Shown here: positions 45,768 to 54,511 of the stretch, piece after piece
How the letters are laid out: each line of letters opens with the position of its first letter
Position numbering within the stretch: the first letter of the stretch is position 1
Assembly (NCBI RefSeq): GCF_019457535.1
Contig: NZ_CP080417.1
Coordinates: 744,001-808,000 of the forward strand
Length of the DNA: 64,000 bases
Source of the DNA: Shewanella halotolerans
GTDB lineage: Bacteria > Pseudomonadota > Gammaproteobacteria > Enterobacterales > Shewanellaceae
Direction of reading: 5' to 3'
Translations under genes and position numbers: made by a program
Notes under the pieces: model-generated
Database searches by the model: none
The model's input: the letters and a program-made list of their open reading frames with translations, nothing else
Told to the model about the DNA's origin: nothing

Positions 45768-46821
45768 AGGTCCAGATACTCACTATCTGCATCCAGATGC
45801 CGGCCAGGAACTCGCCTATGCTGCTCTGCTCTGTGTAGAAGGCCACTGTGGCCTGAGAGCCGTAGCGAATATTGCCTGGCGGTTTAGTGCCGGTGAAGAC
45901 TATGTTGACCGGGTAGCGCTGGGCCTTGATGCCATTGCTGTCTGCGGTAAGAAACCCTGTATTCTGGTCGATATTGTTACTGCCGCCCGTGCCCCAGCCT
46001 ATGCTGTCGACCTTGCCTTCCAACACTCTTCCCGGCAGGGCGTCGAGGACTATCTCCACCTTGTTGCCCACCTTGATATGTTCCAGCGAGTTTTCTCTGA
46101 CCAGGGCCGAGATCCACACGCCCCTTGGGTCGATAAAGGTCAACATGGGCGAGCCGACATTGGCGCGCTGTCCCAGGGTGAGCTGAAGGTTGGTGACCAC
46201 CCCCTTAGAAGGTGCCTTGACCTGAGTCTTTTGCAGATCCAGCTGAGCCTTCTCCAGGTTTGCCATGGCCGCGAGGATCTGCGGATTGTCCTGACCCGCC
46301 GGGCCCAGGGCCTGTCTGGCTTGCACTAGCGAGGCCTCGGCCGCCTCCAGATTCGCCTGGGTCCTGTCTCTGGCCTCGATGGCGTTATCCAGCTCTGCCT
46401 GGCTGAGTACCCCTTGTCCGGCCAGCTCGCTGACGCGCGCGGCTTGCTCCTTAGCGTTGTTGCGCGCCGCGATGGCATCGACCACCTTGGCCTGGGCCAC
46501 CTCTACCGCCGCCGTGCTGGCACCGATATTCTGCCCCGCCAGGGACAGATTGGCCTGAGCCGATTGCAGGGCAAGACGATAGTTGCGCGGATCGATCTGA
46601 AACAGGGGCTCGCCGGCCTCGACGATCTGGTTATCTCTGACGTTCACCTCTGTGATGTTACCGGCGACCTCGGAGGCCACCCTTACCAGATAGGCATGCA
46701 CCCTGGCATCGCTCGTCATGGGCGTTACCCTGTCGGCCCACAGGCTATAAAGCCAGACGACCAAGATTAAGCCTATGATGTAAAAACTCATTTTCCGTGA
46801 TGATTGTTCCGCAGCAGACAT
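45757..46821 (-). CDS. HlyD/EmrA-family periplasmic adaptor
   Basis: 354 residues from the ATG at 46821 with a GAGGCGAAGG site; an upstream in-frame start has none. One membrane helix (FYIIGLILVVWLYSLW), then a lipoyl half (VRVASEVAGNITEVNVRDNQIV), a long coiled-coil hairpin (AEAVEVAQAKVV-type heptads from about residue 75 to 185), and the second lipoyl half (VKAPSKGVVTNLQLTLGQ). It bridges the DUF2955 protein to the outer membrane. No outer-membrane TolC gene lies nearby. Confidence 0.88.
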   Translation of the reverse strand: MSAAEQSSRKMSFYIIGLILVVWLYSLWADRVTPMTSDARVHAYLVRVASEVAGNITEVNVRDNQIVEAGEPLFQIDPRNYRLALQSAQANLSLAGQNIGASTAAVEVAQAKVVDAIAARNNAKEQAARVSELAGQGVLSQAELDNAIEARDRTQANLEAAEASLVQARQALGPAGQDNPQILAAMANLEKAQLDLQKTQVKAPSKGVVTNLQLTLGQRANVGSPMLTFIDPRGVWISALVRENSLEHIKVGNKVEIVLDALPGRVLEGKVDSIGWGTGGSNNIDQNTGFLTADSNGIKAQRYPVNIVFTGTKPPGNIRYGSQATVAFYTEQSSIGEFLAGIWMQIVSIWTYVS

Positions 46822-47218
46822 GCCTTCGCCTCGATGAATAGAGATTGTTTTATGGTAAACCTCGATCCTGTTACCAGCAAGTAACAAGACTCGTTTTAGT
46901 GGTGTTTATATGACCTAGGTATCTAAAAAGGTGGGGAAAGTGGGCTAGTCTGATTTAGCGTAGGTCTTGGCAAGCTTATTGTGAAGGGCTAAGAGCAGAG
47001 CTAGGCATAGCTCTGCTTTGCAGAGCATAGCGAGTATGTTAGCTTGGGAGCGTATCGCCATGGCGAGCGGATAAACGTCTTCGTCGGTGCGTGCAGGGAA
47101 TGGGTCAATTCATGGAAGGCATCTGGGATCTCTCCTGGCAAATACACTCCTTCAGCAGTCTAGATTTACCGACATTGCCTAATATTTTTCGCTAAAAAAA
47201 TTAAAGGATTAATTAGAT
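46822..47218. other. 397-base intergenic with competing hairpins
   Basis: No gene seen. A 9-bp stem AGCAGAGCT / AGCTCTGCT (46994-47017) overlaps a second possible stem CTCTGC / GCAGAG (47011-47026), so the two cannot form at once. The left part must carry the promoter of the HlyD/DUF2955 pair and the right part that of the lipoprotein gene. Confidence 0.6.
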
Positions 47219-47626
47219 ATGCCTAGATTGAGCAAGGTGAATTTGCTGTTTCTAATCGGCCTTGGCGGCTGCCAGGTCTCCCTTAACGGTATCCCTCCTA
47301 TGCCCGAGGTGATCGAGCTAGCCGATGGTACCTATAAGGTGTTTGTTGCCCACCCCAGTAAGACACAGGTGGTGAAAACCTCTAAAGGATTCATGAATAA
47401 GATATGTAGTGATAAGGGACTGAGTTACGACATCATCTCTGAAAATATCGAGATGACGGGTGAAGCCATCGACCAAACCAAGAAATCTTCCTCTGTATCT
47501 GTCTTGGGCGTGAGCCGCACCGAATCAGAATATGAAACTAAACATATGCAGGAAGGGGAGGTGCATTTCAAGTGTGTCTCTGAGGATGAAGCGGCCTCAA
47601 GCCTGGTGCATCGCACGACGCCTTGA
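47219..47626 (+). CDS. small lipoprotein, function unknown
   Basis: A 135-residue protein with a lipoprotein signal (LLFLIGLGGC). The mature part has two cysteines (NKICSDKG and HFKCVSED) that could pair, and no recognised domain. It is 67 bases upstream of the DUF4328 gene on the same strand. Confidence 0.7.
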   Translation: MPRLSKVNLLFLIGLGGCQVSLNGIPPMPEVIELADGTYKVFVAHPSKTQVVKTSKGFMNKICSDKGLSYDIISENIEMTGEAIDQTKKSSSVSVLGVSRTESEYETKHMQEGEVHFKCVSEDEAASSLVHRTTP

Positions 47627-47693
47627 GCTGCTGTCTTACAATTAGCGCTTTTAGTAAACGGATAATGCCAGAAATAATAATAGGAAAATCATA

Positions 47694-48401
47694 ATGTCAG
47701 GGAATATCTTTAAATTTAAAGACGCAAGACTTTTAACTCAATGGGTGCGTTATCTGCTTTATGCCCAAGTCTTTGTTGCATTGCTCGCGATTAGCTCCAA
47801 TTACATGGAATATCAGTTGCTGATGGATTATCAGTCTGGGGCTTATTCTTCAGAGGAGCAGGCGATTGCCGATGGTGACGAAAATGATCGACGTCAGCTG
47901 GGGGTGGCAGGTCTTTATTTTGTTGTCTTTATCGTTTCGGGGATCATGATCCTCAAGTGGATATACAGGGCGAACTTCAACGCGCGTCAGCTGGGGGCTA
48001 CTGATATGAATTTTACTCCTGGCTGGTCCATCGGTTACTTCTTCATTCCCATCTTCTGCATCTGGAAACCCTATCAGGCGATGAATGAGATCTGGCAGGC
48101 GAGCCATGATCCCGAGAACTGGAGTTTGAGCGGCTTCAACTCCAGCATCAGCCTGTGGTGGCTACTATGGATCGTCAGTAATGCCCTGGGTCAGGTGGTA
48201 TATCGATTAACCGATAGGGCAGAGGAGTTACAAGATTTCATTAATCTCAACATGCTAGCTCAAGTATCAGAGGTTTCCGCTATCTTATTGGCCTTCGCTA
48301 CCCTAAGTGTGATTAACACTATTTACCGGGCCCAGACCAAGGCGCAGGCGCGGGTGGAACAGCAGACCTATCAGGGGGCGCAGCAGCTGGTAGTAGGCTA
48401 A
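47694..48401 (+). CDS. DUF4328 family membrane protein
   Basis: A 235-residue membrane protein with about five or six hydrophobic helices. The signature GWSIGYFFIPIFCIWKPYQA and the AMNEIW segment match DUF4328. Function in the family is unknown. Confidence 0.82.
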   Translation: MSGNIFKFKDARLLTQWVRYLLYAQVFVALLAISSNYMEYQLLMDYQSGAYSSEEQAIADGDENDRRQLGVAGLYFVVFIVSGIMILKWIYRANFNARQLGATDMNFTPGWSIGYFFIPIFCIWKPYQAMNEIWQASHDPENWSLSGFNSSISLWWLLWIVSNALGQVVYRLTDRAEELQDFINLNMLAQVSEVSAILLAFATLSVINTIYRAQTKAQARVEQQTYQGAQQLVVG

Positions 48402-48445
48402 CGCCACAAGGTTAAAGCCAATGCGATTAATAACAACGAGAAACG

Positions 48446-48468
48446 AAAAAGGCGCCGTAGGGCGCCTT
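48446..48468 (-). terminator. terminator after the DsbA-like gene
   Basis: Perfect stem AAGGCGCC / GGCGCCTT with GTAG loop. On the minus strand it is followed by T5. It lies about 20 bases after the stop at 48490. Confidence 0.82.
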
Positions 48469-48489
48469 GTTTATGTCATTTTGCCAAGC

Positions 48490-49152
48490 TTATTTGTGCT
48501 CGACGGCCAGGTAGTTGATCAGATCGATCAGCTCACCTAGGGTACGGATCTGGCTTAGGTTGACCGCATATTTATCGTTAACGATAAAGGTGGGCACACT
48601 TTGAATGCGGAACTCACGTTGCTGGGCGCGCCACAGGTCGAGCTTGTCGCTGACCGTCTTACCATCGGCGATCTCGTCATACTTGCTGATATCGATCCCC
48701 TGATCGGCGAACACCTTCTTGATGTCGTCGCGGGTATTGATAGCAGGTTTCTCATGGGCACTATGGTCGTGATCATGGCTGTGTCCGTGGCCACCTTGTT
48801 CGCCCTGAATGGCGCTAAACATGGCGTGGACCATCTTGTCTTTGACGCCCAGCTCCTGGATCACCCCAAGTGAGCGCATCACCTCTGTGCCTATGTCTGA
48901 GTTCATGAAGTCTACATGCTTGCTGTCGAAGCTCACTCGTTTGTCCAGGTTGGCCTTGATGTCTCCCAGGAACTGAGTCTCCATGTTGTAACAGTTATGG
49001 CAGTAGAAGGAGTAAAACTCAGTCAGCTTGGGGCTGGCACTAGGGGCTTTGTCAGACACAGTCATGAAGTGTTGCCCCTCGACAAACTGGGCGGCAAAAC
49101 TAGTGAGCGGGGCCACGGCTAGGGTCAGGGCGAGTGCGATATGTTTAATCAT
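48490..49152 (-). CDS. dsbA: DsbA-like thiol:disulfide protein with histidine-rich loop
   Basis: A 220-residue protein from the ATG at 49152, signal peptide ending SFAA. Thioredoxin fold: active site FYCHNC (C51, C54) and cis-Pro loop SVPTF (P187). A helical-domain loop at 121-133 reads GHGHSHDHDHSAH, with six His in 12 residues, not found in E. coli DsbA. Expected role: periplasmic disulfide formation, probably reoxidised by DsbB. The His loop may bind Zn, Ni or Cu. CHNC differs from the CPHC of E. coli DsbA and may shift the redox potential. Confidence 0.88.
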   Translation of the reverse strand: MIKHIALALTLAVAPLTSFAAQFVEGQHFMTVSDKAPSASPKLTEFYSFYCHNCYNMETQFLGDIKANLDKRVSFDSKHVDFMNSDIGTEVMRSLGVIQELGVKDKMVHAMFSAIQGEQGGHGHSHDHDHSAHEKPAINTRDDIKKVFADQGIDISKYDEIADGKTVSDKLDLWRAQQREFRIQSVPTFIVNDKYAVNLSQIRTLGELIDLINYLAVEHK

Positions 49153-49336
49153 GATGATCCTTAAATTGATAGCGTCGTTGTGCAATCAATGGCTAACGTC
49201 AATCGACAATAGGGTTAGCCTAAATGCCAAAGCTTAATTATGACTGAAGGCGAGGTGAGAAACAGGGGCCAGAATGTGACCTGAGCTGAAGTTCTGAGTA
49301 TTGTTCGTCGGCAAAAAGGGCGGATCTGTGACGGGG

Positions 49337-49996
49337 CTAGCGTGATTCTCTCAGTGTCTGCCAGGCCTCGCAGACCCGCTTAAACTGAGTGGCGTCGCCG
49401 CCGTCGCGGTCGGGGTGCCATTGCAGGGCCAGTTTTCGCCACTGCTTGCGTATCTCTCTGTCGCTGGCGTCTTGGGGCAGCTCGAACACCTCCAGCGCCT
49501 GACGTTTGGGCAGGGCGTTGTGGCGGGTGCCGATATAGTCTTCATAGCGCTGCCAGAAGGACTCTAGCATCTCCTGAATGATGTCCGGGCAGGTGTCGTA
49601 GTGCTGCCAGTCCTGATAGTAGCTTCTCAGGGCATCGTCCTGACTCAGCTGGCTATCTAAATTGCTGGGAGGGATGCGAAAAATCTGTATCTCCATCGCC
49701 CTGACCTGCAGGTAGCTGCCGGGCAGTAGCATGGCCTGTAACTCGAACAGGGCGTTCATCAGCAGGAAGTTCTGCTTAAACAGGGCCTTCTGTGGGTCTG
49801 TGTCCAGCTCGCGCATCAGGCCTTTCTCTTGTAGGGCGGCGGCCAGGTGATGCACCTTCCAGCTACGATTGCTGCGCTGCAGCAGGGTGAGGAGCGGCCA
49901 GATGAGCGGGTTATCGCCTTTGATGGCGAAGCATTGGCTGGACGATGAGGCGTCTTGCAGCCTGGCGGCTGTCGGGGTCGATTTGGCAAGAAGCAT
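49337..49996 (-). CDS. DnaJ-related protein with C-terminal J domain
   Basis: A 219-residue protein. The N-terminal 150 residues match the DnaJ-related N-terminal type (CFAIKGDNPLIWPLLTLLQ). The last ~55 residues form a J domain with ALEVFELPQDASDREIRKQW and the HPD motif in LQWHPDRDGGD. It is likely a cytoplasmic co-chaperone for an Hsp70; the client is unknown. Confidence 0.85.
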   Translation of the reverse strand: MLLAKSTPTAARLQDASSSSQCFAIKGDNPLIWPLLTLLQRSNRSWKVHHLAAALQEKGLMRELDTDPQKALFKQNFLLMNALFELQAMLLPGSYLQVRAMEIQIFRIPPSNLDSQLSQDDALRSYYQDWQHYDTCPDIIQEMLESFWQRYEDYIGTRHNALPKRQALEVFELPQDASDREIRKQWRKLALQWHPDRDGGDATQFKRVCEAWQTLRESR

Positions 49997-50107
49997 ACAG
50001 AGAGTCTCATCCGTGACTGGCGATAATTTCTACTATGACAATGGTGAAAATAGAACGCAAGTCTTATTGGCTTAGCCTGGGCTTGTCGGGCCAGAAACCA
50101 ATGAAAA

Positions 50108-50132
50108 GGCGATGCATGGCATATGCATCGCC
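50108..50132 (-). terminator. terminator after the nitroreductase gene
   Basis: Perfect 10-bp stem GGCGATGCAT / ATGCATCGCC with 5-base loop; on the minus strand T4 follows. Lies 27 bases after the stop at 50159. Confidence 0.7.
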
Positions 50133-50158
50133 CTATGACAGATCATGAGTTGAGACGA

Positions 50159-50812
50159 TTAGAGCTCGGTGAAGAGCGTCTCGATAGGCAGGCGCGACTT
50201 AGGCAGCTTGGCGTTAAAGTCATCCTCGCTGTGATAGCCCAGGGCCACCACCACAGAGGCGGCGTAGCCTTTGGCTGGCAGGTCCAGTACCTGATTGAGC
50301 TTGGTGGCGTTGAAGCCTTCGATAGGGGTGGCATCGATATCCAGCAGGCTGGCCCCGAGCAGCAGGGTACCCAGCGCCAAGTAGACCTGCTTCTCCATCC
50401 AGTGTTGGCTGTCTTTCAGCTCGATTCTATGCATGTTGGCGAAGAAGGAACGTCCGTTGTGCTGGCCCTGTTTGGCGGCTTCGTCGGCGAAACGGCCATC
50501 CGCATCTTCCTGCTCGAGTACCTTTAATAGGTGGGCCTCATCCATGTTGGTCTTAGTGCAGAGCACCAGCACGTGGGAGGCGTTGAGGATCTTATCGGTG
50601 TTGAAGGCGAAGTCGCTGGTGGCCTCGGCGATCTGCGCCTTGCCTTCCTCGGTCGAGGCGAGCACGAAGTGCCAAGGTTGTGAGTTGGTCGACGAGGGGC
50701 TCATGCGAAGCAGCTGCTTGATCTCCTCGACCTTGTCGTCGGCGATCTTGCGGCTAGGGTCGAATGCCTTAGTGGTGTAGCGCTTATTGGTGTAGAAACT
50801 GAGTTGTTGCAT
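50159..50812 (-). CDS. nfsB: NfsB-type NAD(P)H nitroreductase
   Basis: 217 residues from the ATG at 50812, placed by an AGGA site 8 bases upstream; earlier in-frame starts are less likely. It begins MQQLSFYTNKRYTTKAFDPS and has LRMSPSSTNSQPWHFVLAST, which forms the FMN site, and ATPIEGFNATKLNQVL. It is an FMN-dependent reductase of nitro compounds and quinones. Length equals that of E. coli NfsB. Confidence 0.9.
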   Translation of the reverse strand: MQQLSFYTNKRYTTKAFDPSRKIADDKVEEIKQLLRMSPSSTNSQPWHFVLASTEEGKAQIAEATSDFAFNTDKILNASHVLVLCTKTNMDEAHLLKVLEQEDADGRFADEAAKQGQHNGRSFFANMHRIELKDSQHWMEKQVYLALGTLLLGASLLDIDATPIEGFNATKLNQVLDLPAKGYAASVVVALGYHSEDDFNAKLPKSRLPIETLFTEL

Positions 50813-51117
50813 GACAAGCATCCTGTGATTGAGTCGATTCTTTATGTCGAGAGTGAGGCTGATTCTACGTGACTCTTTCACCGATAAAAACAGAGGAAAG
50901 TCACATATACTTTCAAAAAAATATTGATAATAGGCAATCGCCAGTCTGGAGATGCCATTTATGATCGCGAGGCATAACCCTTAGCGATTGCTCAACGGAT
51001 AGCTGTCGCATAAGTTAAGCTAATTACCTGACAAAAAAGATGATTTATGCTTAACTTTCAAAGCTGTTATCTTGAGTCGAGCGCTCCGCCCGGCTCGCCT
51101 ACGCCGGAGAAGAAAAC
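50813..51117. other. 305-base divergent intergenic region
   Basis: It separates the nitroreductase (minus) and beta-barrel (plus) genes. It contains a perfect 9-bp inverted repeat AAGTTAAGC (51012-51020) / GCTTAACTT (51049-51057) with a 28-base spacer, and a GC-rich stretch just before the ATG at 51118. No gene seen. Confidence 0.6.
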
Positions 51118-51948
51118 ATGGCTTTTCGAATCGATTCATCCATCATCGCCTGGCCCCTTATGGGGGCATTGCTGAGTGCACCCGCCATGGCCCTGGACTG
51201 GCGCCTGGGCATAGGCGGACACGACTACTATGTGGATGAGGCCGACTCCCACACCTTAGGTGCTGGGGTGAGTATTGCCCTGACTCATCTTACCGAGAGT
51301 GAGATCAAGCTTACCGGCGAGCTGAATATCTTCGTGGATCATGATGTGGACGAGCTCGACCCAGACCATATTCCCGTCTGGTTTAGCTCCTACTACAGCG
51401 CAGGGGGCGACCTTGTCTCGCTATCCCAGCACTCTCGTCTCTTTTGGGACATAAGCCTGGGGGGCAAGCGTAATACCGTTAGCTCGGTGGAAAAGCAGGT
51501 CAGGCTGTTTCCGGCCCTGGGTTATGGCTACCAGAGAGAGGCTTTTCAGGCCGACGTTAAGCTGGGAGGCGGTTACTACTTCCTTGAGATCGACGACGAT
51601 GTGCCGCGCATGCGTGGCTATGACAGGGAAGATTTTCAGAATAAGACCGGCGCCTATACGCTGGCCGCGGCAACCCAGTTTGCCCTGGGCAAAGATTTCG
51701 ATCTGAGCCTGGCGGCGCAGCAGTGGCACGATGGCAGTGACTGGCTGGAGAACCAGCTGGAGGCGCGCCTCAGCTATGACGCCGACCATTGGTCATCTAA
51801 GAGTCAGCTCGTCTTCAGCGTGAAATATAACGAGTATAATCTGGACCCCTATGCTAGGGTGCCCGTGGACTCGCCGGACTATCTGCCAATCCTGCCCTGG
51901 AACAAAGATCTCTTCGTCAGAGTCTATTTCGACATGCCCTGGGGTTAA
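51118..51948 (+). CDS. outer-membrane beta-barrel protein, YfaZ-like
   Basis: A 276-residue protein with signal peptide (ending AMA) followed by DWRLGIGGHDYYVDE and alternating amphipathic strands, with an aromatic last strand (LFVRVYFDMPWG). It resembles YfaZ-type barrels only loosely. No partner gene nearby. A GGAGAAGAAAAC site precedes the ATG. Confidence 0.72.
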   Translation: MAFRIDSSIIAWPLMGALLSAPAMALDWRLGIGGHDYYVDEADSHTLGAGVSIALTHLTESEIKLTGELNIFVDHDVDELDPDHIPVWFSSYYSAGGDLVSLSQHSRLFWDISLGGKRNTVSSVEKQVRLFPALGYGYQREAFQADVKLGGGYYFLEIDDDVPRMRGYDREDFQNKTGAYTLAAATQFALGKDFDLSLAAQQWHDGSDWLENQLEARLSYDADHWSSKSQLVFSVKYNEYNLDPYARVPVDSPDYLPILPWNKDLFVRVYFDMPWG

Positions 51949-52034
51949 GCCTGACTGCGCGTGAGACAGGAGAGATGCGTAAAAGTGCTAGCGGCAGGGC
52001 GTTTCTACTCATGATGGCTTTGCTGCGAGTAAGG

Positions 52035-52088
52035 GCTTTGCCGTTAGCAGAGGTTTGGCCGTTAATATAGGTTTGGCAGTTAGTAGAG
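52035..52088. repeat. 18-bp tandem repeat, three units
   Basis: Units at 52035-52052, 52053-52070 and 52071-52088, based on GTTTGGCCGTTAGTAGAG. The array ends 16 bases before the GTG start of the gene at 52105. Confidence 0.85.
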
Positions 52089-52104
52089 GCTTAGAGGAGG
52101 GGAC

Positions 52105-53184
52105 GTGACCCAAACGTCAGCAGCGGCGAGCCAGATACGGATCGCCAGTTTCAATCTGTACAACTTCATCGCGCCGCCTGACGCCTACTACGATTTTAAC
52201 AACATCTACACTCAGGCCCAGTGGCATCAGAAATGTGACTGGATAAGGCGCTACCTGGCGAGCCATGACCCCTGCGTCATCGGCTTTCAGGAGGTGTTTT
52301 CGATAGAGGCATTGCAGGCACTGCTGGCCGAGGCCGGTTATCCCTATTTTGTTACTGTCGACAGGCCTGAGATCAGCGACGACTTCATCTATCGCCACCC
52401 AGTGTTGGCCCTGGCCAGCAAGTACCCCATCCTTAGTTATGAGGCATGCGACATAGATCAGACGGTCGCCAGCCTCATGGGTATTGCCCCCGGCTTTCAA
52501 TACAGCCGCCAGCCCTTGAGGGCGACCATAGCGCTGCCGCATCTTGGCCCCTGCGACTGTTATCTGGTGCACTTTAAGTCCAAGCGGGCTCAGTTTGAGC
52601 CCGGGTTAGTGGTGACGTCAGCCCCCGGGAGCGAGCCTGTCGCAACGGGGGCTCAGAGCGATAGCCTGACCATTGAGAAGCGTGGGGCCCTGTTTGCCAT
52701 TGAGGCGGCCGCCAAGTGGGCTTCTTCGCTGATACGCGGCAGTGAGGCGAGCCTGCTGCGAGTCGCCATCGCCAGGCGCCGTATTGATACCCGCTACCCA
52801 GTTATCCTGATGGGCGATTTTAACGATAGCCTGGCCGGCGGCGTGTTGTCGGCCCTGGTGAGCGAGGATAGCCGCCTGCTTGGGGGCTTGGGTGAGGAGG
52901 CGTTTCAGGGCTATCGCCTGCAGGATGCCTACCTGCTGCATGAGCGCTCTGAGTACTGTCCTACCTCGGTGGCGCGGGCCCCGACTCACTATCACCTTAA
53001 TCGCGGCGAGGTGATCGACTATATCCTGCTCTCCAACGAATTCGATCCCCATAATCATCAGTGTCTGGCAGAGGTGAGTCAGTATCACACCTATGATAGC
53101 CACCTGATCAATCCGCAATATGATCGCGACAGCCACAGCACAGATCACGCTCCCGTGATGGTCAGCCTCAAGATCAGGGAATAG
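52105..53184 (+). CDS. endonuclease/exonuclease/phosphatase-family protein
   Basis: A 359-residue protein starting at GTG with a very strong GAGGAGGGG site. It has the EEP motifs: IASFNLYNF (Asn), GFQEVF (metal Glu), VILMGDFNDS (Asp, Asn) and HSTDHAPVMV (catalytic His). The enzyme cuts phosphodiester or phosphomonoester bonds; substrate unknown. No signal peptide, so cytoplasmic. A tandem repeat sits just upstream. Confidence 0.88.
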   Translation: MTQTSAAASQIRIASFNLYNFIAPPDAYYDFNNIYTQAQWHQKCDWIRRYLASHDPCVIGFQEVFSIEALQALLAEAGYPYFVTVDRPEISDDFIYRHPVLALASKYPILSYEACDIDQTVASLMGIAPGFQYSRQPLRATIALPHLGPCDCYLVHFKSKRAQFEPGLVVTSAPGSEPVATGAQSDSLTIEKRGALFAIEAAAKWASSLIRGSEASLLRVAIARRRIDTRYPVILMGDFNDSLAGGVLSALVSEDSRLLGGLGEEAFQGYRLQDAYLLHERSEYCPTSVARAPTHYHLNRGEVIDYILLSNEFDPHNHQCLAEVSQYHTYDSHLINPQYDRDSHSTDHAPVMVSLKIRE

Positions 53185-53373
53185 GGCGGGGTCCAAAGAG
53201 GCAAAATGTGGGCTATATTCTTGTTTTACTTGTGGGATTAATTAACACTATCGGCTATATTTTGCTCAGACTAGGTGGTGAGGCCTAAAGCATAGATTCT
53301 AGTTTAGGGGTTAACGCTTTGGGCCTTAGTCGGGTTATCGGTACGCACTTACACACGCTGGGAAGGGAAAGTT

Positions 53374-54507
53374 ATGGACAATGAAGCCAAGGCGCAGCAG
53401 CGCAAAGAGTTTATCGGTAATATGACGGAGTCGGCGATTCGCATCGGCCTGCTCGCCATCTTAGTGATCTGGACCTACGACATAGTACGGCCCTTTATCG
53501 TGCCAGCCCTGTGGGGTGCCATCATCGCCGTCGCTCTGATGCCTCTGACCCACAGGCTGGAGCGCATGTTAAAGGGACGTCGTGGCCTGGCCGCGACCCT
53601 TATCGCTCTGGTGGGGATCGCCCTATTGGTGACCCCTTTCGTGGTAGTCTCGGGCTCCATCTTCGAGGGGGTCTCCAACACCCTTAAGGTGCTGCAGAGC
53701 GGCGAGATCCACCTTCCAGAGCCGACCCAGCGGGTGGCGGAAATTCCCATCATAGGCGAACGCCTGTTTGAGGTGTGGTATAACATCGCCAGCAACCTGG
53801 AGAAGGCGATATTGCACTTCCTGCCTGAGATCAAGGCGGGCTTCTCCGCGCTGGCCGGGGTGATCGGCAGTAGCCTGGCCACCCTGGTGATGTTTATCAT
53901 CTCGCTGCTGATCGCCGCCGGCTTCATGGCGAACTCAGAGCAGTGCTCCGCTGCCATGAGTAAAGTGGCGGTGCGGGCGGTAGGCCCCAATGCCCACGCC
54001 TGGACCAGTCTGACCGCGGCCACCATACGCAGCGTGCTCCTCGGGGTGGTCGGTGTGGCCTTCATCCAGGCCATGTTGATCGGCTCGGCCCTGTTTGTCT
54101 TCGGCCTACCCGCCGCCGGATTGCTCACCCTGGTGGCCCTGTTCCTGGGAATAGCCCAGCTGCCGGCGCTGATCATAGTGTTGCCCCTGATTGGCTATGC
54201 CTACTCCTCCATGGATGGCACCTCGGCAACCATCTTCAGCGTGTGGATCTTCCTCGGCGGCATCTCTGACAATATCCTCAAGCCTATCTTGATGGGCCGG
54301 GGCGTGGATGTGCCCATGCCAGTGATACTGATAGGTGCCATAGGCGGCATGCTGTTTGCTGGGATCATCGGCCTCTTCCTGGGCGCCGTGGTGCTGGCTA
54401 TCTGGTATGAACTCTTCATCGCCTGGTTAAATGGTGGAGAGCCCGAGGCGGTGTTGGCCCAAGCAGAAGCGTCTGAGTCACCGGGCGACGCCGAGACGGC
54501 GGAGTAG
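53374..54507 (+). CDS. AI-2E-family transporter (PerM/YdiK-like)
   Basis: A 377-residue membrane protein with seven or eight hydrophobic helices and the family segment FVFGLPAAGLLTLVALFLG, then GGISDNILKPILMGRG. Members have been linked to AI-2 or other small-molecule export, but specific function is not proven. The next gene begins 4 bases after its stop. Confidence 0.9.
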   Translation: MDNEAKAQQRKEFIGNMTESAIRIGLLAILVIWTYDIVRPFIVPALWGAIIAVALMPLTHRLERMLKGRRGLAATLIALVGIALLVTPFVVVSGSIFEGVSNTLKVLQSGEIHLPEPTQRVAEIPIIGERLFEVWYNIASNLEKAILHFLPEIKAGFSALAGVIGSSLATLVMFIISLLIAAGFMANSEQCSAAMSKVAVRAVGPNAHAWTSLTAATIRSVLLGVVGVAFIQAMLIGSALFVFGLPAAGLLTLVALFLGIAQLPALIIVLPLIGYAYSSMDGTSATIFSVWIFLGGISDNILKPILMGRGVDVPMPVILIGAIGGMLFAGIIGLFLGAVVLAIWYELFIAWLNGGEPEAVLAQAEASESPGDAETAE

Positions 54508-54511
54508 GTCT

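Noticed and set aside
48770..48790. Histidine-rich stretch as a separate nickel-binding ORF or a frameshift artefact
   Set aside because: It is in frame inside an intact DsbA-like protein with normal domains on either side.
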